This document shows, in pieces, positions 15,442 to 23,257 of a stretch of DNA of 64,000 nt. The stretch covers positions 124,001 to 188,000 of the forward strand of contig JBQTIY010000009.1 in NCBI GenBank assembly GCA_052387675.1. The letters are read 5' to 3'. The first letter of the stretch is position 1, and each line of letters starts with the position of its first letter. The notes under the pieces are model-generated. The model did no database searches and had not been told where the DNA came from. It saw only the letters and a program-made list of their open reading frames with translations. This DNA comes from JBQTIY01 sp052387675 (GTDB taxonomy: Bacteria; Planctomycetota; B15-G4). A program made the translations under genes and the position numbers.

Positions 15442-15540
15442 GTATAACGACTTTGGCGCTCAGCCGCCGGCCGCGCACCAGCCCGCTGCGACGTGAACCC
15501 GCCTCGCGCGCGGCCGGTCGGCTGCAGCGCCGGGTTAGGC
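15442..15540 (-). repeat. attC site of cassette A (99 bp)
   Basis: On the minus strand the site starts with R'' GCCTAAC (15540-15534) and ends with the GTTATAC box (15448-15442) that belongs to the next cassette. The arms GGCGCTGCAGCCGACCGGCC and the matching GGCCGGCGGCTGAGCGCC pair almost perfectly, with one extrahelical G and one extrahelical A on the first arm. Such bulged bases are the hallmark that orients attC during integrase recognition. A related arm occurs at 11562-11624. Confidence 0.8.
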
Positions 15541-15549
15541 GGAGGGCGT

Positions 15550-15774
15550 TCATTGCGGCGTTCCAGTACTGGAGCGCTTCGGACGCGAGCCAAGCACCAA
15601 GCACGCGACGCCGATGACCAGGCCGGCAACAATTGCTGCACGGACAGCGGGCGCTGCACGCGGCGGCGATGACAGCGACTCGACGATCTGGAGAGTGGCC
15701 ATGGCGAACATGAGTGCGAGACCAGCGCCCAAAAGAATGGGATGGGCTCGCTCCTGCTCGTGGACAAGCTTCAT
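15550..15774 (-). CDS. Cassette A: small two-helix membrane protein
   Basis: The 74-residue protein has two membrane helices, at about residues 13-30 (PILLGAGLALMFAMATL) and 44-63 (AVRAAIVAGLVIGVACLVLG), and a short basic tail. An AGGAG ribosome site precedes ATG 15774. The gene lies 16 bases after the core box GTTAGGC and 10 bases before its attC, a compact textbook cassette of about 350 bp. The function is unknown. Confidence 0.7.
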   Translation of the reverse strand: MKLVHEQERAHPILLGAGLALMFAMATLQIVESLSSPPRAAPAVRAAIVAGLVIGVACLVLGSRPKRSSTGTPQ

Positions 15775-15790
15775 CGACTGAACTCCTGCC

Positions 15791-15808
15791 GCCTAACCAC
15801 AATTAGAC
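15791..15808 (-). other. attI-like recombination site
   Basis: The minus strand reads GTCTAATTGTGGTTAGGC, an inverted pair of core boxes around a 4-base spacer. It is similar in build to the simple site of attI1, which ends in GTTAGGC. It lies at the junction with cassette A, 230 bases past the 3' end of the integrase pseudogene. Bases 15809-16037 contain no credible gene; a 71-codon frame there runs across the site and is rejected. Confidence 0.6.
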
Positions 15809-16037
15809 TGGTCTGTGTTTCACGGCGAAGCACGTGAGCCGGTCTGCCTAATTCGATCATGTGCACTCTCCCGACTCCGCTGGAAGTGGTCGTTCCCGCG
15901 AAGCTTGCGCGGATTCTATCAAGGTCGCTGTTCTGCGATAGGCCGACCTGCATAAGCCGGCGAGCTGCTGGGTCAATCCCACGCAAGGGGGCCCGGCACG
16001 CATGTCGTTCTCAGGCCGACAGGCCGGCGCCCGGCGG

Positions 16038-16790
16038 CTACGGCGAGCCGTCCAGCAGCCGGTCGAGCGGGCTCAGCACGCCGGCCGGGCCGCGCCTCAG
16101 CACGTGCGTGTAGATCATGGTCGTGGAGACGTCGCGGTGACCGAGCAGCTCTTGGACTGTGCGGATGTCGGAGCCGCTCTCCAGCAAGTGCGTGGTGAAG
16201 GAGTGCCTGAACGTGTGACCGGTCACACCCTTGGGATCGCGGCCGCGAGAGCGGCGCGTCGCCGGGAAGACCCACTGCCAGGGCCACTCGCGGCCGGCGT
16301 TCGGGAGCTTGCGACCCAGCGCGCCGGGGAGTTCGACCCAGCCGGCTCCCGCAGCGAGATCGGCCGCGTGCTGCGTTCGTCCAGCGACGTCGAGGTCCTT
16401 CAGTCGCAGTCGACAGCACTCGAGCAGTCGCAGTCCGCAGCCGTAGAGCAGTGCAGCCATGAGGCGCGTCGGGCCGTCCATGCGCGAGAGCACGGCGCGT
16501 ACCTCGTCGCGCGACAGCACCGAGGGCAGCCGTCGTGGCCGCTGCGCGCGGACCATTCCATCGAGCCAAGGCAGGTCCACGCCCAACGCCTCGCGGTACA
16601 GGAAGAGCAGGGCCGCGAGCGCTTGGTTCTGAGTGGAGGCTGAGACGCGGCCGGCGGTCGCGAGGTGGCTCAGGAAAGCCGTGACGTCGTCGGGGCCGAG
16701 GCGTGCCGGGTGCTGTCGGCCGTGGTAATGAACGAAGCGGCGAATCCACTGCAGATAGGCCTGCTCGGTGCGCGGACTGAGATGGCGTCG
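16038..16790 (-). pseudogene. intI: Integron integrase (IntI) pseudogene
   Basis: The frame from 16790 reads RRHLSPRTEQAYLQWIRRFV and continues through the N-terminal SAM-like domain (LGVDLPWLDGMVRA). It then enters the catalytic domain (LPSVLSRDEVRAVL, LLYGCGLRLLE) and ends with TFRHSFTTHLLESG, ELLGHRDVSTTMIYTHVL, the distinctive C-terminus of integron integrases. Arg in GLRLLE, His and Arg in HTFRH, His in GHRD and Tyr in IYTHV are kept. Three defects are visible: a TAA directly before the frame with no start codon, an in-frame gap of about 35 residues after LKDLD that removes the catalytic-lysine region GKGGKDR, and another of about 28 residues before GHTFRHSF. Normal length is about 330 residues; only 250 codons remain. 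It is almost certainly inactive. Confidence 0.85.
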
Positions 16791-16885
16791 TTACTGGCTG
16801 CCGCCGACGAACTCAACTCCGCGAGAGATGCACTATTCGATCTTGCGATGACGCGCGTGCTTGAGTTGCTGTGGAAACAGGCGGT

Positions 16886-18061
16886 TCAGGCCGTGAAGAG
16901 CAACTCCTGCGGCTCGCGGGCGGGGCGGCCGAGTGCGGCTGCGAGAGCCGCGCGTAAGCGCTCGCGCGCGACGGGCGAACCGTAGGCCGCGAGGAGCAGC
17001 GGGCCCTGCGGCCCGCGCGGCACTCCCGTTTCGGGCAGGGCCTGCGCAGGCAGCGGTCGTCCGGGTCGCCACTCGCGCGCGAGCACCGGCCGCACGCCGA
17101 CTGCCGCGAGCGCCGCCTCCCAATCAACCAGCGTCTGACCCGTGGAGAGGAAGGCAACGTCTCGGCGTTGGCGATGGCTTGCGCGGCTGCTGATCTCTGC
17201 ACTCGGGCCAGTGCCGCCGGTTGCGCCGCTGCGACTGACGCCCAGATGCCGCGCAAGGTAGTGCGCCTTGCAGGCGCGCAGCGTCGCCAATGAGTGGCTG
17301 CCGCCGCCGCGCGTCTGCTGGCTGGCGTGCTGCCGCCAGCGATAGAGCACGCGCGGCAACTTCACGACTCGGCGCAGGACGCGGCCACCAGCTTCGCGGC
17401 CTTGCTCGTCGCCGCCTTCGAACCAGCGCATCCAGAAGTCGATGTCCGCCGGCCAGGCCACGCGCGATGCCGCGTGCTTTTCGTCGCGCGATGCCGCCAA
17501 GTAGCCGCCACAAGCGCGCACAGCGGCCGTGCGATAGAGGCCCGTCTGATGCAGCGCGGGGATCTCGACGAAGCGCTCGCGCGCCATGTCCTCGTGACTG
17601 AGCAGCGCGTTCTGCCAGTCCAGATAGCGGCGCATGCCGGGCGAGCGCGCGCCGAACTGCGCCGCGCGGCAGACCACGGCGTCAAGGACGCGCTCGGCGG
17701 GGCCGGGCGCCGGACTCTGTGTCAGCGCCGCGTGCAAGCGCGCGAGGCGATCCGGCGCCGAGCGATCATCGGCCTCCATGTGCGCGAGCAGCGGCGCACG
17801 CACGGCCTCCAAGCCAAGTTGCAGTGCCGCCGCGAGTCCCGCGCCCGGCCCGGGCAGCACCACGATGCGCGGCTCACGCCGCGCGGCGTGCTCCAGCCAC
17901 TCGGCGGTGCCGTCATCGACCTCGCCGGCGCGCGGCCGATCCAGCACGGCGAGCACGCGCACCGCGACGCCGCGCTGAGCCAGCACGTCGGCCAGCGCGT
18001 AAGGCAGGGTGCGCCGCGCCTTGTGCACCGGCAACAGAACATCCACCTCGGGCAGCGCCAT
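16886..18061 (-). CDS. Family 2-type glycosyltransferase
   Basis: The 391-residue protein opens with VDVLLPVHKARRTLPYALADVL, the first strand-helix of the GT-A fold. It has the metal-binding HMEADDRSAPDRL (DxD-like) around residue 95 and DEKHA-type acidic positions further on. It should transfer a sugar from a nucleotide-sugar to a surface polymer or protein. There is no membrane helix. Its stop lies about 95 bases before the broken 5' end of the integrase, so the integron lies downstream of this gene. The acceptor is unknown. Confidence 0.85.
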   Translation of the reverse strand: MALPEVDVLLPVHKARRTLPYALADVLAQRGVAVRVLAVLDRPRAGEVDDGTAEWLEHAARREPRIVVLPGPGAGLAAALQLGLEAVRAPLLAHMEADDRSAPDRLARLHAALTQSPAPGPAERVLDAVVCRAAQFGARSPGMRRYLDWQNALLSHEDMARERFVEIPALHQTGLYRTAAVRACGGYLAASRDEKHAASRVAWPADIDFWMRWFEGGDEQGREAGGRVLRRVVKLPRVLYRWRQHASQQTRGGGSHSLATLRACKAHYLARHLGVSRSGATGGTGPSAEISSRASHRQRRDVAFLSTGQTLVDWEAALAAVGVRPVLAREWRPGRPLPAQALPETGVPRGPQGPLLLAAYGSPVARERLRAALAAALGRPAREPQELLFTA

Positions 18062-18186
18062 GCCGCCACGATGCCGCGGCGAGGCCGCGCGGATCCAGAG
18101 CCATTGCGGTCCCGACGATTGAGGCAGCGGCCGCTCGGTGGCTGAGGTCGCTCGGGGCCGCGGGGCAGTCGCTACACTCGGCCGCC

Positions 18187-18819
18187 ATGCCCGAACTCAT
18201 CGTCGTGAAAGCCGCCGAGTGCCTGCCGCTGCGCGAGGCGATCCTGCGCCCGGGCCAGCCGCCCTCGGCCTTCACCTACGCGCAGGACAACGACCCGCGC
18301 GCGATGCACTTCGCGGTGAAGCAGGGCAAGAAAGTGCTCGGCGTGGCCTCGCTGCTGCCCGAGACGCGCGCGGAGGCCGCGATCGCCGGCGCGCCCGCGC
18401 CGCCCGAGGCGGTGGAGGTCATGACGCCCGCCGACCGCCGCGCCGACCCGCCCTTCCGGCTGCGCGGCATGGCCGTGCTGCCCGACCGCCAAAAGCAGGG
18501 CCTGGGGCGCATGCTGCTGCTCGCCGTGCAGGCCATCGCGCAGGCGCGCGGCGGCGGCATCTGGTGTACGGCGCGCACGCATGTCGAGCCTTTCTATGCG
18601 GCACATGGCTTTCGGCGCGAGGGCGGGGTCTTCGATCTGCCCGGCGGCGGGCCGCACTTGCTGATGACCTGGTCGCCGCCAACCCGACGCCGCAGTGGCG
18701 ATCCGGTCGCTCCTGGTGAGCTGGCCGACGACGATGCCGGCGAAGAAGCGACCGGCGAGTCCGAGGGCGACGAGCCCGAGCCCGGCGACGAGCTGCCCGA
18801 ACGCGGCTTGGAAACCTGA
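18187..18819 (+). CDS. GNAT-family acetyltransferase with acidic tail
   Basis: ATG 18187 gives a compact GNAT protein; a much longer frame upstream is antisense to the glycosyltransferase. The acetyl-CoA loop is FRLRGMAVLPDRQKQGLGRMLLLAV (QxxGLG), and the late motif is EPFYAAHGFRREGGVF. The last 45 residues are Asp/Glu/Pro-rich (EEATGESEGDEPEPGDE) and probably disordered, unusual for a small acetyltransferase. The following gene starts 7 bases after the stop, so they are likely co-transcribed. Confidence 0.85.
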   Translation: MPELIVVKAAECLPLREAILRPGQPPSAFTYAQDNDPRAMHFAVKQGKKVLGVASLLPETRAEAAIAGAPAPPEAVEVMTPADRRADPPFRLRGMAVLPDRQKQGLGRMLLLAVQAIAQARGGGIWCTARTHVEPFYAAHGFRREGGVFDLPGGGPHLLMTWSPPTRRRSGDPVAPGELADDDAGEEATGESEGDEPEPGDELPERGLET

Positions 18820-18825
18820 GGGGGC

Positions 18826-19566
18826 GTGGGCAGCGGCGACTCAGCGACGCCGGTCAAGCCGCCTGCTCTGCCGTCCGCTCCGCCGCCCGCCAATCTGCCT
18901 GTCGCCGCGCGGGTGCAGTTCTTGGTCGTGCTCGCCGTCCTGATCTGGTCGGGCATTTCTCCGCTGGCCCGCGATATCTGGCTGCTCGAGACCATCCCGG
19001 CGATGCTGGGCCTGGGCGTCATGCTGCTGCGCTGGCGCCGCTTTCCGTGGACACCGCTGACGGTTTCAGTGTGCTGTCTCTTCGCGGTGGTGCTCTGCGT
19101 CGGCGGGCATTACACCTACGCCCTCGTGCCCCTGGGCGACTGGGTGAGCGAGGCCCTCGACCTCTCGCGCAACCACTACGACCGCCTCGGCCACTTCCTG
19201 CAAGGCGTGATCCCGGCGCTCCTCGCCAGGGAGTTGCTGCTGCGCTGCACCAGCCTGCAACGTGGCCGAGCGCTCTTCTGGATCTGCGTCTCGATCGCGC
19301 TCGCCATCAGCGCGGGTTACGAGATCTTCGAGTGGTGGACGGCGGCGTGGGCGGCTCCCGAGGCGGGCCCTGCCTTTCTGGGCAGCCAGGGCGATGTCTG
19401 GGATGCCCAGTGGGATATGAGCCTGGCCGCGTGCGGCGCGATCCTGGCGCAACTGGCGCTGGCAAGAGTCCATGACCGGCAGTTGGCCTCGCTCGCCGAG
19501 CAGCCGGCCGCGCTCGCCGAGCGGTCCGCGCCACCTCGCTCGGTGGGGCGTCCGCCGTTGCGATAA
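18826..19566 (+). CDS. YjdF/DUF2238-family membrane protein
   Basis: GTG 18826 gives 246 residues with about six membrane helices. The family fingerprint is present: HYTYALVPLGDW, RNHYDRLGHFLQGVIPALLARELL, SAGYEIFEWWTA and FLGSQGDVWDAQWDM, all conserved in DUF2238 (YjdF-like) inner-membrane proteins. The molecular function is unknown for the family. The N-terminus is proline-rich and the C-terminus carries an alanine/glutamate repeat (LASLAEQPAALAERSA). Confidence 0.85.
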   Translation: MGSGDSATPVKPPALPSAPPPANLPVAARVQFLVVLAVLIWSGISPLARDIWLLETIPAMLGLGVMLLRWRRFPWTPLTVSVCCLFAVVLCVGGHYTYALVPLGDWVSEALDLSRNHYDRLGHFLQGVIPALLARELLLRCTSLQRGRALFWICVSIALAISAGYEIFEWWTAAWAAPEAGPAFLGSQGDVWDAQWDMSLAACGAILAQLALARVHDRQLASLAEQPAALAERSAPPRSVGRPPLR

Positions 19567-19744
19567 CGGCTCTGCCAGCGCATAATCCGGCCCTTTCGGC
19601 ATCGGGCCGAAGGTGCGGCTGTGCGCGGCCGCGGCAGCGGGCTTCCCGCACCGCCGCGCTGGCCTGTGGCAGCGCCACTTGCGACGGGCGAGCCCGAGGC
19701 CCAAACGTGCAGGGCCAGCTCACCTTTCCTGGAGTCACTTCATC

Positions 19745-20614
19745 ATGGTCGTCAAGAAGGTCGGAGTTGTCGGTTGCGGTCTCATGGGCCACGGCATCGT
19801 GCAAATCGCCGCCCAGGCGGGCTGCACCGTCCTTGCGCGCGAGGCCGACCAGGCCGCGCTGGACAAGGGCCTGGCTCGCATTCGCAAGAGCCTCGACAAG
19901 CTCGTCGAGAAGCAGAAGACCACCCAAGCCGACGCGGACGCCGCCTTCGGCCGCGTGCGCGGCACGCTGGAACTCAAGGACCTGTCCGACTGCGACCTCG
20001 TCATCGAGGCCATCGTCGAGAACATCCAGGTCAAGAACACGCTCTTCGCCGAGCTGGGGCGGCTCTGCAAGCCCGGCACGATCTTCGCCAGCAACACCTC
20101 GTCCTTCTCGATCGGCGAGATGGGCAAGGCCAGCGGCCGGCCGCAGCGCATGGTGGGGCTGCATTTTTTCAATCCGGTGCAGCTCATGAAGTTGGTGGAA
20201 GTCGTGCGCGCCAAGGAAACCTCCGGCGAGGTCTTTGCCGAAGCCAAGGCCTTCGGCGAGGCCTGCGGCAAGGTGCCCGTGGCCGCCAGCGACACGCCCG
20301 GCTTCGTGGTGAACCGCCTGCTCGTGCCCTATCTGGCCGAGGCCATCCGCATGGTGGAGCGCGGCGACGCCACGCCCGCCGACGTGGACGCGGGCATGAC
20401 GCTGGGTTGCGGCTATCCCATGGGCCCCTTCACCCTGCTGGACTACGTGGGCCTCGACACAACACTCTTCATCCTGGAAGGCTGGCACAAGGACGAGCCG
20501 GGCAACCCGCTCTTCGTGCCACCCAAGCTGCTGCGTGAAAAGGTCGCCGCCAAGAAACTCGGCCGCAAGACGGGCGAAGGCTTCTTCAAGTGGGACGGCG
20601 ACAAGCGCGCATGA
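19745..20614 (+). CDS. 3-hydroxyacyl-CoA (3-hydroxybutyryl-CoA) dehydrogenase
   Basis: The 289-residue enzyme oxidises 3-hydroxyacyl-CoA with NAD in beta-oxidation, or runs in reverse in butyrate-type pathways. The Rossmann motif is VGVVGCGLMGHGI at residues 6-18. HFFNPVQLMKLVEVV carries the catalytic histidine, the glutamate partner lies in VEVV, and the signature DTPGFVVNR follows. The length equals stand-alone PaaH/Hbd enzymes. Its stop overlaps the start of the first cyclophilin (ATGA). Enoyl-CoA hydratase and thiolase follow downstream, completing a beta-oxidation set except for the acyl-CoA dehydrogenase, which is not in the window. Confidence 0.95.
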   Translation: MVVKKVGVVGCGLMGHGIVQIAAQAGCTVLAREADQAALDKGLARIRKSLDKLVEKQKTTQADADAAFGRVRGTLELKDLSDCDLVIEAIVENIQVKNTLFAELGRLCKPGTIFASNTSSFSIGEMGKASGRPQRMVGLHFFNPVQLMKLVEVVRAKETSGEVFAEAKAFGEACGKVPVAASDTPGFVVNRLLVPYLAEAIRMVERGDATPADVDAGMTLGCGYPMGPFTLLDYVGLDTTLFILEGWHKDEPGNPLFVPPKLLREKVAAKKLGRKTGEGFFKWDGDKRA

Positions 20615-21393
20615 GCGAGAGGTCCGCACGGCTTGCCAAAGTGCTGACTGCGCCGGCGTTGCTTTCGGCGTTGCTGGCGGCGCTGTCGGCTTGCGCCGGC
20701 CAGTCGCAGCCCACGCCGGTGCTCGACGACGTCACAGCGCCGATGGTGGAGGCGATGGTGGCCGGGCTCGAGGGCCAGAGCGAGCAGGCGCCGCCGGCCG
20801 GCGTGGCCGCCAGCACGGGTGCCGGACCCTTCGGCGACTTGCTCATCACGGCGCTGCCGACGCCCAGTGAAGTGGCCGAGTTGGCGCGCCTCGTGGCCGA
20901 ACTCGACACGACGCACGGCCTGCTCGTCCTGGAGTTCGATCCGGCGGCCGCGCCGCGGCACGTCGCAGCCTTCGTGGAGCGCGCGCGCGCCGGCTTGTAC
21001 GACGGGTTGAGCTTCCATCGCGTGCTGCCCGGAGTCCTGGCGCAGACGGGTGATCCGGTCAGTGCCGGCCGCGAGCGCCTCGACGAGGTCCTGCCGCTCG
21101 AAGCCGGAGCAGCGAAGCTCACGCGCGGCACGCTGGCCATGGCGCGGCTGGCCCATCCCGACTCAGCCGGTTCACAGTTCTTTCTGGCCCTCGGCGATCT
21201 GCCTTGGCTGGACGGCAAGTACACCGTCTTCGGCCGGCTGCTGCGCGGCGAATCCACCTTGCTCACCATCAGCGAACTGGGCAGCGAAACGGGCGCAACG
21301 CGCGAGCCGGTGCTCATCCGCAAACTCATTATCAGACCGCGGACTGCCCAGGATGTCCGTCACGCGGGTCAATCGACCCCGGAGAATCCATGA
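20611..21393 (+). CDS. Cyclophilin-type peptidyl-prolyl isomerase, lipoprotein
   Basis: ATG 20611 overlaps the dehydrogenase stop. The first 30 residues form a lipoprotein signal ending LSACAG (lipid cysteine). After a linker, residues about 105-240 are a cyclophilin domain: GLLVLEFDPAAAPRHVAAFV, GLYDGLSFHRVLPG, GTLAMARLAHPDSAGSQFFLAL and YTVFGRLLRGE. The catalytic-site Arg of FHR and the QFF motif are kept. The protein should fold extracytoplasmic proteins. It overlaps the next, cytoplasmic-looking cyclophilin by 4 bases. Position inside a fatty-acid cluster is unexpected. Confidence 0.9.
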   Translation: MSERSARLAKVLTAPALLSALLAALSACAGQSQPTPVLDDVTAPMVEAMVAGLEGQSEQAPPAGVAASTGAGPFGDLLITALPTPSEVAELARLVAELDTTHGLLVLEFDPAAAPRHVAAFVERARAGLYDGLSFHRVLPGVLAQTGDPVSAGRERLDEVLPLEAGAAKLTRGTLAMARLAHPDSAGSQFFLALGDLPWLDGKYTVFGRLLRGESTLLTISELGSETGATREPVLIRKLIIRPRTAQDVRHAGQSTPENP

Positions 21394-22298
21394 CCACCTT
21401 TTCACCCGACAGCCGCGCGATCCTCAAAACATCCTACGGCGACATCACGCTGGAGTTCTTCCCCGACAAGGCCCCGCGCACGTGTGAGAGCTTCGTGCGG
21501 CTCGCGCGCCGCGGCTTCTACGACGGGCTGACCTTCCACCGCATCTTGAAGGACTTCATGGTGCAGGCCGGCTGCCCCAAAGGCGATGGCACCGGGAACC
21601 CCGGCTTCACGCTGCGCGCCGAGTTCAATGAGACGCCGCACGTCAAGGGCGTGCTGAGCATGGCGCGCGGCACCGATCCGCACAGCGCGGGCAGCCAGTT
21701 CTTCATCTGCCACGGCGAGGCGCGCTACCTCGACAACAAGTACACGGCCTTTGGGCGCGTCGTCGACGGGCTGCCGGTGCTGGACAAGATCGCCAGCGTG
21801 CCGGTGACCGAGAACCGCTACCGCGAGGCCAGCCAGCCGCGCGATCCGATCTTCATCAATCGCATCGTGCTCGAGGGCATTGAGTTCGACGCGAGCGACG
21901 AAGATCGGCCACGCGACGGCCAGCACGGAGGCCAACAGGGCGGCCAACAGGGCGGCGAAGCCCACGGCGAGGGCGACGAACACGATGAGGAGGGCGACGA
22001 TCACGACGACGAGCCCGGCACGGACGGCGGCGGCGAGGACGCTCCCGACGAAGGCCGCGCTCCCCAAGGCGGCGAGAGTGCGCCGCGCGGCGGCGCCGCG
22101 CAGGGCGGCTCGTCGCAGGGTGGTCAGCAGGCCCAGCGCGGAGCGGCCCCCAGCGATTCCGGCGAAGACGACGACGCCGGCCAGCCGGACGGCGGAGCCC
22201 CAGGTGCTGCGCCGGGCGGCGAGTCCGGCGGCGAGCCGGGCGGCGGCCAGCGTGGCGGACGGCCGGGCGGACAGCGCGGACGCCGTCGTCGGCGCTGA
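21390..22298 (+). CDS. Cyclophilin-type peptidyl-prolyl isomerase with long low-complexity tail
   Basis: ATG 21390 overlaps the previous stop by 4 bases. Residues 1-165 are a complete cyclophilin: FYDGLTFHRILKDFMVQ, GVLSMARGTDPHSAGSQFFICH and YTAFGRVVDGL, all with intact active-site Arg, Gln and Phe. No signal peptide is present, so it is probably cytoplasmic. The remaining 135 residues are low complexity: Gly-Gln repeats, a Glu/Asp/His-rich stretch (GEGDEHDEEGDDHDDE, a possible metal-binding or disordered region) and an Arg-rich end. Such a tail is not typical of the family. Confidence 0.9.
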   Translation: MTTFSPDSRAILKTSYGDITLEFFPDKAPRTCESFVRLARRGFYDGLTFHRILKDFMVQAGCPKGDGTGNPGFTLRAEFNETPHVKGVLSMARGTDPHSAGSQFFICHGEARYLDNKYTAFGRVVDGLPVLDKIASVPVTENRYREASQPRDPIFINRIVLEGIEFDASDEDRPRDGQHGGQQGGQQGGEAHGEGDEHDEEGDDHDDEPGTDGGGEDAPDEGRAPQGGESAPRGGAAQGGSSQGGQQAQRGAAPSDSGEDDDAGQPDGGAPGAAPGGESGGEPGGGQRGGRPGGQRGRRRRR

Positions 22299-22382
22299 GC
22301 GGCCCCGGCGCAGCGCAACCACGCGAAGATCGAGCAGCGACGGCCAGTCCCACCCAGCGAAACCTGAGAGCGGAGCCAGCCA

Positions 22383-23168
22383 GTGACCAGTTACGAGAAC
22401 ATCCTGCGGCGTGACCAGGACGGCATCACCACCGTCACGGTGAACCGCCCCGACAAGCTCAATGCGCTGAACGCCGCCACGATCGGCGAGCTGCAGCACT
22501 GCTTCGAGGCGCTCGCCGCCGACGAGGCGGTGCGCGCGGTGATCCTCACCGGCGCGGGCGAGAAGGCCTTCGTGGCCGGCGCCGACATCGGCGAGCTGGC
22601 CAGCCAGACGCCGCTGCAGGCGCGGCCGCTCGCGATGCGCGGCCAGCGCCTGATGGACACGGTGGAGGCCTGCCCCAAGCCCGTCGTGGCCGCAGTGAAC
22701 GGCTACGCCTTTGGCGGCGGCTGCGAGTTGGCCCTCGCCTGCCATCTGCGCCTCGCCGCAGACAACGCGCTGCTGGGCCTGCCCGAAGTCACGCTCGGCA
22801 TCATCCCGGGTTACGGCGGCACGCAGCGCCTGCCGCGCATCATCGGCAAGGGCCGCGCCATGGAGATGATCCTCACGGCGGCGCGCGTGGATGCCGCCGA
22901 GGCCTATCGCATCGGCCTGGTGAACAAGGTCTTCCCGCAGAAGGACCTCTTGCCCGAAACCGAAAAGTTGCTGCGCAAGACGCTCAGCTACGGACCGGTC
23001 GCCGTGCGCTTCGCCCTCGACGCCGTGAATCACGGCGGCGAGATGCCGCTGCACGACGGCCTGAACTACGAGGCCACTTTCTTCGGGCTGCTCGCCGCCA
23101 CGAGCGACCTCAAGGAAGGCATGGCTGCTTTCCTCGAGAAGCGCCCCGCGAAATTCACCGGACGCTGA
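22383..23168 (+). CDS. Enoyl-CoA hydratase (crotonase family)
   Basis: The 261-residue enzyme hydrates trans-2-enoyl-CoA to 3-hydroxyacyl-CoA. The oxyanion-hole region GAGEKAFVAGADIGEL and the two catalytic glutamates Glu115 (in GGGCELALAC) and Glu135 (in LPEVTLGIIPGYGGTQRLPR) are present, the full hydratase signature. The start codon is GTG at 22383. It sits 85 bases after the cyclophilin pair and 90 bases before the thiolase, on the same strand, so the beta-oxidation genes probably form one transcription unit. Confidence 0.95.
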   Translation: MTSYENILRRDQDGITTVTVNRPDKLNALNAATIGELQHCFEALAADEAVRAVILTGAGEKAFVAGADIGELASQTPLQARPLAMRGQRLMDTVEACPKPVVAAVNGYAFGGGCELALACHLRLAADNALLGLPEVTLGIIPGYGGTQRLPRIIGKGRAMEMILTAARVDAAEAYRIGLVNKVFPQKDLLPETEKLLRKTLSYGPVAVRFALDAVNHGGEMPLHDGLNYEATFFGLLAATSDLKEGMAAFLEKRPAKFTGR

Positions 23169-23257
23169 CCACACCTTGACCTCGCTGTGGCGCCGTGCGG
23201 CGCAGGCTAATCAATGTCCTTCAGCACCTCACTGCACCACTCTTCAGGAATCCTTCG

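Larger units (their letters stand above)
11562..16790 (-). mobile_element. Decayed chromosomal integron with cassettes A-D
   Basis: All parts lie on the minus strand in the order integrase pseudogene (16790-16038), attI-like site (15808-15791), cassette A, cassette B, cassette C, a second attI-like copy (12306-12289) and cassette D. The integrase points the same way as the cassettes, an arrangement described, as I recall it, for planctomycete and Treponema integrons. Cassette junctions follow the integron rule that the 5' box of each cassette is complementary to its own R'' box: GTTAGGC with GCCTAAC for A, and GTTATAC with GTATAAC for B. The integrase is broken, so the array should be frozen unless another integrase acts on it. 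Much of this stretch is visibly more A/T-rich than its surroundings. Confidence 0.75.

Noticed and set aside
15771..15986. 71-codon minus-strand frame between the integrase and cassette A
   Set aside because: It runs across the attI-like core and has no ribosome site or recognisable features.
21402..23174. 590-codon minus-strand frame
   Set aside because: Antisense to the second cyclophilin and the enoyl-CoA hydratase, both with clear motifs; the antisense hydrophobic runs mirror the low-complexity tail.
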